From the NCBI GenBank assembly GCA_023406715.1, contig JAEXVC010000252.1, positions 1-6,901 on the forward strand: DNA of 6,901 nt, given 5' to 3'. Shown piece after piece: positions 1 through 5,595 of this stretch. Both the position numbers and the translations under genes were made by a program. The stretch is from Bacteroidota bacterium (lineage in GTDB: Bacteria; Bacteroidota; Bacteroidia; Bacteroidales; Tenuifilaceae). The notes under the pieces are model-generated. The model was not told where the DNA came from. It saw nothing but the letters and a program-made list of their open reading frames with translations, and made no database searches. The first letter of the stretch is position 1, and each line of letters starts with the position of its first letter.

Positions 1-680
1 CACTTAACCTCCACCAAACCTTTGTTTCTGTTGCGTTCAATGCCTTTAACGTGTAAACGATATGTGTTGGCTGCTTCTGCGGGCTCTAGAACAACTTCTG
101 CGGCTTTATTGTTGTAATTTGCTTCAATACATTTCTTAATGTTTTCTGTTTCGGCTGCATCGGCAGTTTGTAATAAACCCTCAAGACTATAGATATTTGG
201 ATTTTCGGTGCTTTCAACCAATAGTCCCTCAAAATCAATTGATATTGATTGGGGAATGATACGAAAACTGAAATCGAACTTTTTAAAACGCGACTCTCGC
301 ACCTCGAAAAGTTTTCCAAGTGCAAACGATGATGTGTAAATTTCGCCAGATTTCATAGGTTCTTCAGGACGAAACTCTACGGTCTGCGCATCAACCCAGT
401 AGGCCTTACCATCAATAGATGGTGAAAAATCGAACAAATCCTCCTTAACCTCATCGCCTGCTGCAACAAACGATGCTGCTGGTTGTGCAAGTTTAAATGT
501 GATGTAGGAATTTGCAGGGATTAATCCAGAGGTGTAAGCCGTGATGTATTCCCCAAACGATGGGTCAACTTCTGTTATAACCTCCTTTTTCTTTTTACAC
601 GCAGTTTGGCCAATAACCAATGCGCTGATTGCAATTAGGAGCAAATATCTTGGTATGCTCCATAGTTTACTGTTTTTCAT
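1..680 (-). CDS. Alpha-2-macroglobulin-like lipoprotein, N-terminal part (partial)
   Basis: Reading leftward from ATG at 680-678, the frame stays open for 226 codons to the window edge, so only the N-terminus is present. Residues 1-28 form a lipoprotein signal: basic start (MKNSK), hydrophobic core at about 13-24, and Cys28 in a rather weak lipobox (QTAC). Four lysines follow the Cys. From about residue 40 the protein resembles the first macroglobulin-like domain of bacterial alpha-2-macroglobulins, with an ITAYTSGLIP segment, then FSPSIDGKAYWVD and VEFRPEEPMKSGEIY. In Bacteroidota such proteins are usually very large envelope lipoproteins thought to trap proteases, some with a thioester; that part would lie outside the window. 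The gene is divergent from yqeY. Many bacteria place this gene next to a class C penicillin-binding protein gene, which could lie to the left but cannot be seen. The lipoprotein call is firm; the family rests on recognised segments. Confidence 0.78.
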   Translation of the reverse strand, partial: MKNSKLWSIPRYLLLIAISALVIGQTACKKKKEVITEVDPSFGEYITAYTSGLIPANSYITFKLAQPAASFVAAGDEVKEDLFDFSPSIDGKAYWVDAQTVEFRPEEPMKSGEIYTSSFALGKLFEVRESRFKKFDFSFRIIPQSISIDFEGLLVESTENPNIYSLEGLLQTADAAETENIKKCIEANYNNKAAEVVLEPAEAANTYRLHVKGIERNRNKGLVEVK

Positions 681-732
681 AGGGTTTATGGGTTGATTTA
701 TTATTGTTTTTTAATTTTTTCTAAATGCATAT

Positions 733-740
733 CAAAATTA
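733..740 (-). promoter_or_regulatory. Putative -7 promoter element for the macroglobulin-like gene
   Basis: On the minus strand this reads TAATTTTG, a full match to the Bacteroidota -7 consensus TAnnTTTG. It lies 52 bases before the ATG at 680, leaving an untranslated leader of roughly 45 bases that is AT-rich and lacks a Shine-Dalgarno sequence. No clear TTG/TTTG -33 element is visible at the usual distance, so this is a single-element prediction. Confidence 0.45.
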
Positions 741-783
741 ATCAACTTTTTGGGGAGAAAAAGGAACCACAGTAAAATATTCG

Positions 784-811
784 ATTAACGTTTAACTTTT
801 AACGTTTCACA
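784..811 (+). repeat. Degenerate 7-base tandem repeat (4 units) upstream of yqeY
   Basis: Four adjacent heptamers start at 784, 791, 798 and 805, with consensus TTTAACG. The first unit has A at position 1, the second ends in T, and the fourth is TTTCACA. The array ends six bases before the putative -7 element of yqeY, so it covers the region where the -33 contact would fall. Similar heptamer runs occur at 1647-1674 and 5702-5722. Function is unknown; it could be a repeated protein-binding site or a slippage product. Confidence 0.55.
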
Positions 812-817
812 AAATAT

Positions 818-825
818 TATCTTTG
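818..825 (+). promoter_or_regulatory. Putative -7 promoter element for yqeY
   Basis: TATCTTTG matches the Bacteroidota -7 consensus TAnnTTTG exactly. Transcription would begin near 832, giving a leader of about 20 bases that is AT-rich and has no Shine-Dalgarno motif, as usual in this phylum. There is no convincing TTTG -33 element; the heptamer array occupies that position. The element overlaps the TTG at 823, which argues against that codon being the start of translation. Confidence 0.6.
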
Positions 826-852
826 TATCACTTTACTAAAATTTCAACTATT

Positions 853-1308
853 ATGTCACTAGAAGAAAGAATTAACCAGGATATTAAGGCCGCCATGATG
901 GCCAAAGAAAAGGTAAAACTTGAAGCGCTCCGCGCTATTAAAAGCGCTATTTTGCTAGCAAAAACAGATGGCGAGCACAAGGATTCACTTTCAACCGATG
1001 TTGAAATGAAACTACTGCAAAAGCAGTATAAGCAACGCAAGGATGCTGCGGAACAGTACATTCAGGCTGGTCGTAAAGAATTGGCCGATAAAGAATTGGA
1101 AGAAGCCGCGTTTATTGAGGAGTACTTACCTAAAATGCTTAGTGGGGAGGAGTTAAAAGCCGAGTTGGTAAAAATAATTGAGCAGGTTGGCGCAAAAGCA
1201 CCATCGGATATGGGAAAAGTAATGGGCGTTGCTTCAAAAGCATTGGCTGGTAAAGCTGATGGAAAGGCTATTTCTGAAATGGTAAAGCAGATACTTGCAG
1301 GCGCTTAA
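853..1308 (+). CDS. yqeY: GatB/YqeY domain-containing protein
   Basis: The product has 151 residues, matching the usual length of about 150 for stand-alone YqeY proteins. It opens MSLEERINQDIKAAMMAKEK and continues with LEALRAIKSAI, the typical first helices. The rest is rich in Ala, Glu and Lys and almost entirely helical in character, with EEYLPKMLS and a C-terminal segment around DMGKVMGVASKALAGKADG that is highly typical of the family. The fold is shared with the tail domain of GatB, the tRNA-dependent amidotransferase subunit that contacts tRNA. The role of the free-standing protein is not settled; a tRNA-related function is inferred from the fold. The ATG at 853 is preferred over the in-frame TTG at 823, because that TTG lies inside the promoter element. 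The gene stands alone, with its own promoter and a terminator starting 20 bases past its stop. It is probably cytoplasmic. Confidence 0.93.
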   Translation: MSLEERINQDIKAAMMAKEKVKLEALRAIKSAILLAKTDGEHKDSLSTDVEMKLLQKQYKQRKDAAEQYIQAGRKELADKELEEAAFIEEYLPKMLSGEELKAELVKIIEQVGAKAPSDMGKVMGVASKALAGKADGKAISEMVKQILAGA

Positions 1309-1637
1309 TCCTCAATTGGTCTAAACTTATCGGTACCGTCAATTCGCTCGAGTTCGGTGCCGATTTTTTGTTTTAAGTAGGGAATGATTGCAGGGTCGCA
1401 GTTGGCAATGTAGTTCAGGTCGAACATCATAAAGTGATACTCATTATCCACATACTCCTCTGTCTCAGTTCCTGAGTAAAAACGCCATCCGCTGTCGTCC
1501 TCGTCCTCGGGTCTTTCCTTGTGCATATAGCCAACAGGCAAACCATCAACTGTTACCATATCTGAAGCATAGCAGTATAGTTTGTGAGGAATTAATTCCT
1601 TAACCTCTTCGGGTTTAAGTTTGTATTTGAACGACAT
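1305..1637 (-). CDS. DUF2185 / Imm33-like domain protein
   Basis: A complete 110-residue protein starting at ATG 1637, acidic and without signal peptide or membrane segments, so probably cytoplasmic. It carries the hallmarks of the DUF2185 family: a strand with VDGLPVGYMHKERPE (about residues 30-44), then DDSGWRFYSG (47-56), an acidic patch TETEEYVDN, and the closing block NYIANCDPAIIPYL (75-88). Members of this family have been grouped with the Imm33 immunity proteins of polymorphic toxin systems because of the genes they sit beside, but many are stand-alone. No toxin-like gene is visible here, so no immunity role is claimed. The C-terminal codons also encode the yqeY terminator hairpin, and the stop codon overlaps that of yqeY. 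The gene has its own putative promoter at 1674-1681, separate from the PAQR gene upstream. Confidence 0.82.
   Translation of the reverse strand: MSFKYKLKPEEVKELIPHKLYCYASDMVTVDGLPVGYMHKERPEDEDDSGWRFYSGTETEEYVDNEYHFMMFDLNYIANCDPAIIPYLKQKIGTELERIDGTDKFRPIED
1329..1370 (+). terminator. Intrinsic terminator of yqeY, nested in the converging gene
   Basis: The arms at 1329-1338 (ATCGGTACCG) and 1355-1364 (CGGTGCCGAT) form a 10-base-pair stem with one U-G wobble in plus-strand RNA. The 16-base interval can extend the stem, since AATTCG at 1341 can partly pair with CGAGTT at 1349. The right arm runs directly into six T residues (1364-1369) and then a further T-rich stretch. It begins 20 bases after the yqeY stop and lies wholly inside the coding sequence of the opposite-strand DUF2185 gene. 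On the minus strand the hairpin has no T run after it, so it should act in one direction only. Confidence 0.8.
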
Positions 1638-1646
1638 TTTTTCGAC

Positions 1647-1674
1647 TTTAGATTTTAGACACTAGATATCAGAC
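1647..1674 (+). repeat. Degenerate 7-base tandem repeat (4 units) in the DUF2185 leader
   Basis: Four heptamers begin at 1647, 1654, 1661 and 1668 on the plus strand: TTTAGAT, TTTAGAC and two variants (ACTAGAT, ATCAGAC), giving the consensus TTTAGAY. A GAC at 1644-1646 extends the phase on the left. The array lies between the putative -7 element and the start codon of the minus-strand DUF2185 gene, so it would be transcribed as its 5' leader. The periodicity matches the heptamers in front of yqeY, although the sequence differs (TTTAGAY against TTTAACG). Confidence 0.55.
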
Positions 1675-1681
1675 AAAAATA
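1674..1681 (-). promoter_or_regulatory. Putative -7 promoter element for the DUF2185 gene
   Basis: The minus strand reads TATTTTTG, an exact fit to TAnnTTTG, 36 bases before the ATG at 1637. A TTG about 15 bases further upstream might serve as the -33 element but the spacing is short. This suggests the DUF2185 gene can be transcribed independently of the PAQR/ZIP genes. Confidence 0.5.
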
Positions 1682-1721
1682 AAGTAATTATATTAACAAT
1701 ATTGAGAGCTGAATGCCAATT

Positions 1722-2363
1722 TTAAATTAAAAAATACAACGAAAAAAAGTGACAAACACTTCCGCCAATTATGAATAGGTGAAAAATACTGTGAAAAAAT
1801 GGGTATTTGTCCATTAAATAAAAGAATACTCCAGAAAAGTATGCCAGGCATCCGGCCAATAAAAACCAAAGAGATAAACTAGGAGTGTTCCTGATCAGCG
1901 GAATTAATGCAAATATCACCACCCAGCCCATTAGCACGTAAAGCCAAGCCGATAATTTCCGATGTTTTGGGGAGTAAAACCAAATCTTAAAAACAACACC
2001 AGCGATTGCAATGGCCCACTCTACTCCAAAAATAATCCAACCTTGCCAGCCTTTAATAGCCAATATTGCAAAAGGTGTGTAAGTTGCAGCAATAAGTATG
2101 TAAATTGATGAGTGGTCGAACTTATTTAGGTTAACTTTTTTCCGTGGATTAACGGCTCCGTGGTATAGGGTCGATGCCATATAAAGATTTATTAATCCTG
2201 CCCCGAAAATACTGTAAGTTACAATATGCCATGCATTTCCGAGCACAGCCCCTCTGACAATTAGTAAAACAGTTGCGGCTATTGCTAGCATAACACCTAT
2301 ACCATGCGATGTACTATTGGCAATTTCTTCGGCCTTTTTTAACTTTTTCTTTTGAGGAGTCAC
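1722..2363 (-). CDS. trhA: Hemolysin III family / PAQR-type membrane protein
   Basis: A 213-residue, seven-helix inner-membrane protein of the bacterial hemolysin III (YqfA/TrhA) branch of the PAQR superfamily. All family motifs are present: E13-x2-N16-x3-H20 near the N-terminus, S64-x3-H68 (STLYH) in the second helix, FDHSSIYILIAATYTPF with D83, and H191-x3-H195 in the last helix. In the related adiponectin receptors the equivalent His residues and Asp hold a zinc ion, and the superfamily (CREST) includes lipid amidases such as ceramidases. In E. coli the homologue has been linked to membrane energetics and fluidity. The start is GTG at 2363: an in-frame TAA lies immediately before it, and the next Met (residue 25) would remove the conserved E13/N16/H20. 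The gene starts 26 bases after the ZIP stop, so the two probably form an operon. The name 'hemolysin' is historical and does not imply a toxin. Confidence 0.92.
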   Translation of the reverse strand: MTPQKKKLKKAEEIANSTSHGIGVMLAIAATVLLIVRGAVLGNAWHIVTYSIFGAGLINLYMASTLYHGAVNPRKKVNLNKFDHSSIYILIAATYTPFAILAIKGWQGWIIFGVEWAIAIAGVVFKIWFYSPKHRKLSAWLYVLMGWVVIFALIPLIRNTPSLSLWFLLAGCLAYFSGVFFYLMDKYPFFHSIFHLFIIGGSVCHFFSLYFLI

Positions 2364-2389
2364 TTAGATGAATTTTTAAAAACAAAAAA

Positions 2390-3199
2390 CTACACAAATA
2401 ACAACAAACTGGCAGCCATAACCATCATTCCAGAGATTAAACCGTAAATAGAGAGGTGATGCTCTCCGTACTCACGAGCTGCAGGCAAAAGTTCATCCAA
2501 CGAAATAAAAACCATAATTCCAGCAACACCTGCGAATAGAATTCCAAAGGTTAGCGGACTCATAATTGGCATCAACACTAAATACCCCACAATTGCGCCA
2601 ACAGGCTCGGCTAGTCCGGAAAGGAACGATAAGCGGAACGCTTTACGTTTATCGCCGGTTGCAAAAACAATTGGAACCGACACTGCAATTCCCTCAGGAA
2701 TATTGTGAATGGCTATAGCAATTGCGATGGCAATACCCAGTGAAGGATTCTCAAGTGCCGCAGTGAATGTTGCCAAGCCCTCAGGAAAGTTGTGAATCCC
2801 AATAGCCAACGCGGTGAAAACACCCATTCGCATCAGTTTATTATTGCGGGCAGGCTTGTTTTCCAGTTCTTCCACTGTATGAATCTCATGGGGGTTTTCA
2901 ACTGATGGTATTAACTTGTCGATAAGAGCAATAACCAGCATTCCACCAAAAAACGATATTACGGTTAAGGTGGTTCCGCCCATTTCGCCAAGAGGTATAA
3001 TTAGTGATTCTTTAGCTTTCTGAAAAATCTCCACAAACGAAACATAAATCATTACTCCTGCCGAAAAACCCAGCGCCACCGACAAAAACTTAGTGTTGGT
3101 GTGTTTTGTAAAAAAAGCAATTGCACTACCAATTCCGGTCGATAAACCAGCAAAAAGAGTTAAACCAAAAGCTATTAAAACTGCATTAAAATTTTCCAT
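2390..3199 (-). CDS. zupT: ZIP-family divalent metal (zinc) transporter, ZupT type
   Basis: A 269-residue inner-membrane protein with about eight helices, close to the usual ZupT length of roughly 260. It imports Zn(II) and often other divalent metals into the cytoplasm. The two metal-binding signatures are intact: H136-NFPEG in helix 4 and H165-NIPEG in helix 5, with E198 in the SGLAEPVGA segment of helix 6. The loop between helices 3 and 4 (about 98-122) contains a short PHEIHTVEE segment, the place where ZIP proteins carry a variable His-rich metal-sensing loop. Residues 155-164 are an unusual run of alternating Ile/Ala just before the second signature. The C-terminal DELLPAAREYGEHH segment is also typical. 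The start is ATG at 3199, 46 bases after the GSCFA stop. Read-through from the upstream genes is possible, as is a poorly defined local promoter. No zinc-regulator operator could be recognised. Confidence 0.94.
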   Translation of the reverse strand: MENFNAVLIAFGLTLFAGLSTGIGSAIAFFTKHTNTKFLSVALGFSAGVMIYVSFVEIFQKAKESLIIPLGEMGGTTLTVISFFGGMLVIALIDKLIPSVENPHEIHTVEELENKPARNNKLMRMGVFTALAIGIHNFPEGLATFTAALENPSLGIAIAIAIAIHNIPEGIAVSVPIVFATGDKRKAFRLSFLSGLAEPVGAIVGYLVLMPIMSPLTFGILFAGVAGIMVFISLDELLPAAREYGEHHLSIYGLISGMMVMAASLLLFV

Positions 3200-3245
3200 A
3201 GTTACAAACGTTGAGTCAAGTTAAACCTCCAACGGAATAGAATGT

Positions 3246-4232
3246 TCAGCAAATCTGCGAATTTAACTTTTCAATTTCATCATCGAAATTTATTTGCTTA
3301 TGCTGTGATTTTATTTCGTTAATCGATGCAATGGTTTGACTTATAAATTTTTGATGTTCACTTGAGTTTGGATTGAATGGCCGATGACCAACCGCTTGCT
3401 TAATTTTGTGAATTTTAGCCAATAGTTCTTTCGATTCTCTTTCAAGAAAGGCGCTCTCGAACTTGCCCCAAATATACTCAATAGCCTTGGATGATGGATG
3501 AAGCATATCATCATCGTAAAACCGATAATCGCGTAAATCGTCCATCATTATTTCGTAACTAGGGAAGTAAAATGCGTTATTTGGATATTTAGCAATAAGT
3601 TTATGCACAGCCACAATAAGCGTAGATTTGCTTAACTGATTACCCTCAGCGCCATCCTTCCAGTGACGGATTGGACTAACCGTAAAAATTATTTTCAGGT
3701 TGAGATTTTTCTCTATCAACCTATTAATTAATGCAGACCAAACATCAACAATCTCATCAACAGTCATAATTTGATGTTCAAATTCCTTGGCTGGAATTTT
3801 ATGGCAGTTGGCCACAATGCTGTTGGTTTGTTTTAGCCTATAAACCCTTGCTGTACCAAAGGTTACAATTAAGTTTTGAAGTTTATTAAAAAACAAGTGA
3901 GCATTGCCAATGGCGCTGTTCATATTACTTAAGCACTCTTCTTTATGGGGATTGGAGAAACGAGTGTGGAAATCGTAATTATACCAAAGCCCCTTATCAA
4001 AATGAATGTCGCTCAGGTCATACTGCTTATTAACTAAAATTGAATCTAGGCTATTACGAATCGACAACGGATTGTAAACAACACCAAAAGGGTTTACCAA
4101 TACAGGCATTTTGTTCTCACGCATTATTGCCCCAATATTCTCGGTAAAGCAAGAGCCAATAAAAAGTGATGGCGAATCAAATCCAATGCTAAAGGGATAT
4201 TTTGTAATCTCAACCTCGGTTCTAAACTTCAT
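3246..4232 (-). CDS. GSCFA domain-containing protein (SGNH-hydrolase-like)
   Basis: A 328-residue protein named for its own motif: G26-S27-C28-F29-T30 in the sequence LFIGSCFTENIGAIM, followed by VLVNPFGVVYNPLSI. Further conserved blocks are LIVTFGTARVYR (about residues 120-131) and YDDDMLHPSSKAIEYIWGKF (about 239-258). The family resembles SGNH/GDSL hydrolases, in which a block-I Ser (here Ser27) and a D-x-x-H block (here DMLH) form the active site. Enzyme activity is inferred from this and no substrate is known. No signal peptide or membrane helix is seen, so it is probably cytoplasmic. The C-terminus is Lys/Glu-rich and may be helical. Its ATG directly follows the TAG of the alpha/beta hydrolase with no intervening base, implying translational coupling and a shared pathway. 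Confidence 0.9.
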   Translation of the reverse strand: MKFRTEVEITKYPFSIGFDSPSLFIGSCFTENIGAIMRENKMPVLVNPFGVVYNPLSIRNSLDSILVNKQYDLSDIHFDKGLWYNYDFHTRFSNPHKEECLSNMNSAIGNAHLFFNKLQNLIVTFGTARVYRLKQTNSIVANCHKIPAKEFEHQIMTVDEIVDVWSALINRLIEKNLNLKIIFTVSPIRHWKDGAEGNQLSKSTLIVAVHKLIAKYPNNAFYFPSYEIMMDDLRDYRFYDDDMLHPSSKAIEYIWGKFESAFLERESKELLAKIHKIKQAVGHRPFNPNSSEHQKFISQTIASINEIKSQHKQINFDDEIEKLNSQIC

Positions 4233-5063
4233 CTATTTCAAATGTTTTTCTACCCAATCCTTAATTTGATTGAAAACCTCATTTTTTACCTCCTCGTTGT
4301 GAATTTCATGGTAAAGTTCAGGCCATTCAATATATGTTGCATTTGGAATACTGCTTGCCACTTTATTGGTTGCACTAGCTGATGTAACCGTATCGGCACT
4401 ACCATGCATTAGCAATGCTGGAATTTTAATTCTGTTGGCGTTTTTGAGCGCATATTTCCCCGCATCGGTTATTGCTGTGAAAAGTCGTGGTGTAATTCGG
4501 TTATGAATCAAAGGGTCAGTAGCGTATTTCCGCACTTCTTCCTCAACATGGGTAATTTGTTCGGGAGCAATTGGCGATTTAAATGGATAAAAAGGCAGAA
4601 TAACTTTCATAATCTTGGCCAAAATCTCCATATACTTTGGAGCCGGAGTGGTGAGCTCAATCCACGGCGAAGTGGCAATCAGCAGTTTAATGTTTGAATC
4701 TCTTCGAATGGCATAATTAATTGCAATATTACCTCCCATGCTATGGCCATAAAGTATAATTGGCAAGTTTGGGAATTGTTCCTTTATCTTGGTTATGGCC
4801 AAATCAACCTCAAGGAGTAGTTGCTCGTATTGCCTGATGTGTCCAGGCTGTCCATCGGACATTCCGTGCCCAAAATGGTCCCACGAGAAAAAAGCGTAGC
4901 CATTGTAGGAAAATTGCTTTGCCCAATGCATATAGCGCCAGGAGTGCTCTCCATGGCCATGAACCAAAAGAATAACGGCCTTAGGTTGAGATACAGGCAG
5001 CATATGCCAAGCAAAAAGCTTATTGCCTCGCGATGTTGTCCACCATTGCTTTACTGCTTCCAT
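4233..5063 (-). CDS. Alpha/beta hydrolase, monoacylglycerol lipase / lysophospholipase-like
   Basis: A complete 276-residue serine hydrolase of the Hydrolase_4 (PldB/monoglyceride lipase) type. Visible elements in order are HGHGEHSWRY (oxyanion-hole strand, from H35), DHFGHGMSDG (62-71), the nucleophile elbow GHSMGG with Ser108, a cap region at about 135-190, HGSADTVTS with the acid Asp224, and YHEIHNE with the catalytic His252. The triad is therefore complete. Relatives cleave monoacylglycerols, lysophospholipids or other small esters; the substrate here is not determinable from sequence. There is no signal peptide, so the enzyme is likely cytoplasmic. It heads a tightly coupled pair with the GSCFA gene and has its own putative promoter at 5095-5102, at the end of the preceding lipoprotein gene. 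The start is ATG at 5063; no convincing Shine-Dalgarno motif precedes it. Confidence 0.93.
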   Translation of the reverse strand: MEAVKQWWTTSRGNKLFAWHMLPVSQPKAVILLVHGHGEHSWRYMHWAKQFSYNGYAFFSWDHFGHGMSDGQPGHIRQYEQLLLEVDLAITKIKEQFPNLPIILYGHSMGGNIAINYAIRRDSNIKLLIATSPWIELTTPAPKYMEILAKIMKVILPFYPFKSPIAPEQITHVEEEVRKYATDPLIHNRITPRLFTAITDAGKYALKNANRIKIPALLMHGSADTVTSASATNKVASSIPNATYIEWPELYHEIHNEEVKNEVFNQIKDWVEKHLK

Positions 5064-5094
5064 AACATACTGTTTTGGATAGTTATTTTTTTAT

Positions 5095-5102
5095 CAAATA
5101 TA
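5095..5102 (-). promoter_or_regulatory. Putative -7 promoter element for the hydrolase-GSCFA pair
   Basis: The minus strand reads TATATTTG, an exact match to TAnnTTTG, 31 bases before the ATG at 5063 and only five bases past the stop of the DUF4440-like gene. Any -33 contact would fall inside the end of that coding sequence, where no clear TTG is seen. It suggests the hydrolase operon can be expressed separately from the lipoprotein gene. Confidence 0.5.
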
Positions 5103-5107
5103 GACGT

Positions 5108-5566
5108 TTAATCCCATACATACTTCCATGAACCATCGGGTTGACGCTTCCAAACGGTATGGAATGTACCCGTTGCTTTTATTGGATTACCTGTGGAATC
5201 CTTTGCCTCAAAGGTATAATGTCCGTAGGTATATCCCAAATCGCCACTCTGCGCAACATCCACAAAATCGGCCTCCCACTCTAGCACAACATCTTTGTAG
5301 CGTGGATTTAGGTAGTTTTCTTCAATTTCCTTTTTGCCTTTAATTAGAGTTTCGTTTCCTCGGCGAATAACCGCGTTGGAATCTGCAAAAAAGGTAAATC
5401 CAGCCTGCATCCCCTGCTCTTTCACCATTTTGGCAAAATCGCGTTCGGCTTGAATTATTTCTTGCTTGTACTTTTCTTTATCGGCCATAGAGGGTTTGTT
5501 TTTGCATCCAACGGAAAAAAAAATAGACACAATTAGATATGGTAATAATCGCTTCATAACTTTCAT
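5108..5566 (-). CDS. DUF4440 / SnoaL-like (NTF2 fold) lipoprotein
   Basis: A 152-residue predicted lipoprotein. Residues 1-21 form the signal: basic start, hydrophobic core LLPYLIVSIFFSVG, and Cys21 in a good lipobox (SVGC). The mature part has a helical opening (KYKQEIIQAERDFAKMVKEQG), then GFTFFADSNAVIRRGNETLIKGKKEI and YTYGHYTFEAKDSTGNPIKATGTFHTVWKRQPDGSWKYVWD, the cone-shaped NTF2-like pattern of DUF4440/SnoaL-type proteins, ending in the usual W-KY-W strand. Such domains bind small molecules or act as isomerases and hydratases; no function can be assigned here, and the lipid anchor implies an envelope location. Two ATGs are possible, 5566 and 5557 (three codons later); both keep the signal, and the first is used here. 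It is divergent from the Cache-HAMP sensor, with 158 bases between the genes. Confidence 0.85.
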   Translation of the reverse strand: MKVMKRLLPYLIVSIFFSVGCKNKPSMADKEKYKQEIIQAERDFAKMVKEQGMQAGFTFFADSNAVIRRGNETLIKGKKEIEENYLNPRYKDVVLEWEADFVDVAQSGDLGYTYGHYTFEAKDSTGNPIKATGTFHTVWKRQPDGSWKYVWD

Positions 5567-5595
5567 CTAAAATTTAAACATCTTTTACAATCTAG

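Noticed and set aside
86..325. 79-codon minus-strand open frame
   Set aside because: It lies in another frame of the macroglobulin-like gene, whose own frame has a clear lipoprotein signal and domain matches.
823..852. Longer yqeY reading frame starting at TTG 823
   Set aside because: The TTG is part of the predicted TATCTTTG promoter element, the extra ten residues do not fit the family's N-terminus, and ATG 853 gives the standard length.
828..1061. 77-codon minus-strand open frame opposite yqeY
   Set aside because: Antisense shadow of a well-supported gene; its Ser/Cys-rich product resembles nothing known.
3205..3212. Possible -7 element (AACGTTTG, minus strand) for the ZIP gene
   Set aside because: The first base departs from the consensus and it lies only five bases before the ATG, so it would give a leaderless transcript. 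Read-through from the GSCFA gene is as likely.
3209..3234. Inverted repeat CGTTG/CAACG between the GSCFA and ZIP genes
   Set aside because: Five base pairs, a 16-base loop and no T run: too weak to call a terminator.
4503..5343. Plus-strand open frames opposite the hydrolase and DUF4440-like genes (4503-4697, 4821-5111, 5128-5343)
   Set aside because: They mirror genes with complete motifs on the other strand and show no domain, promoter or start context of their own.
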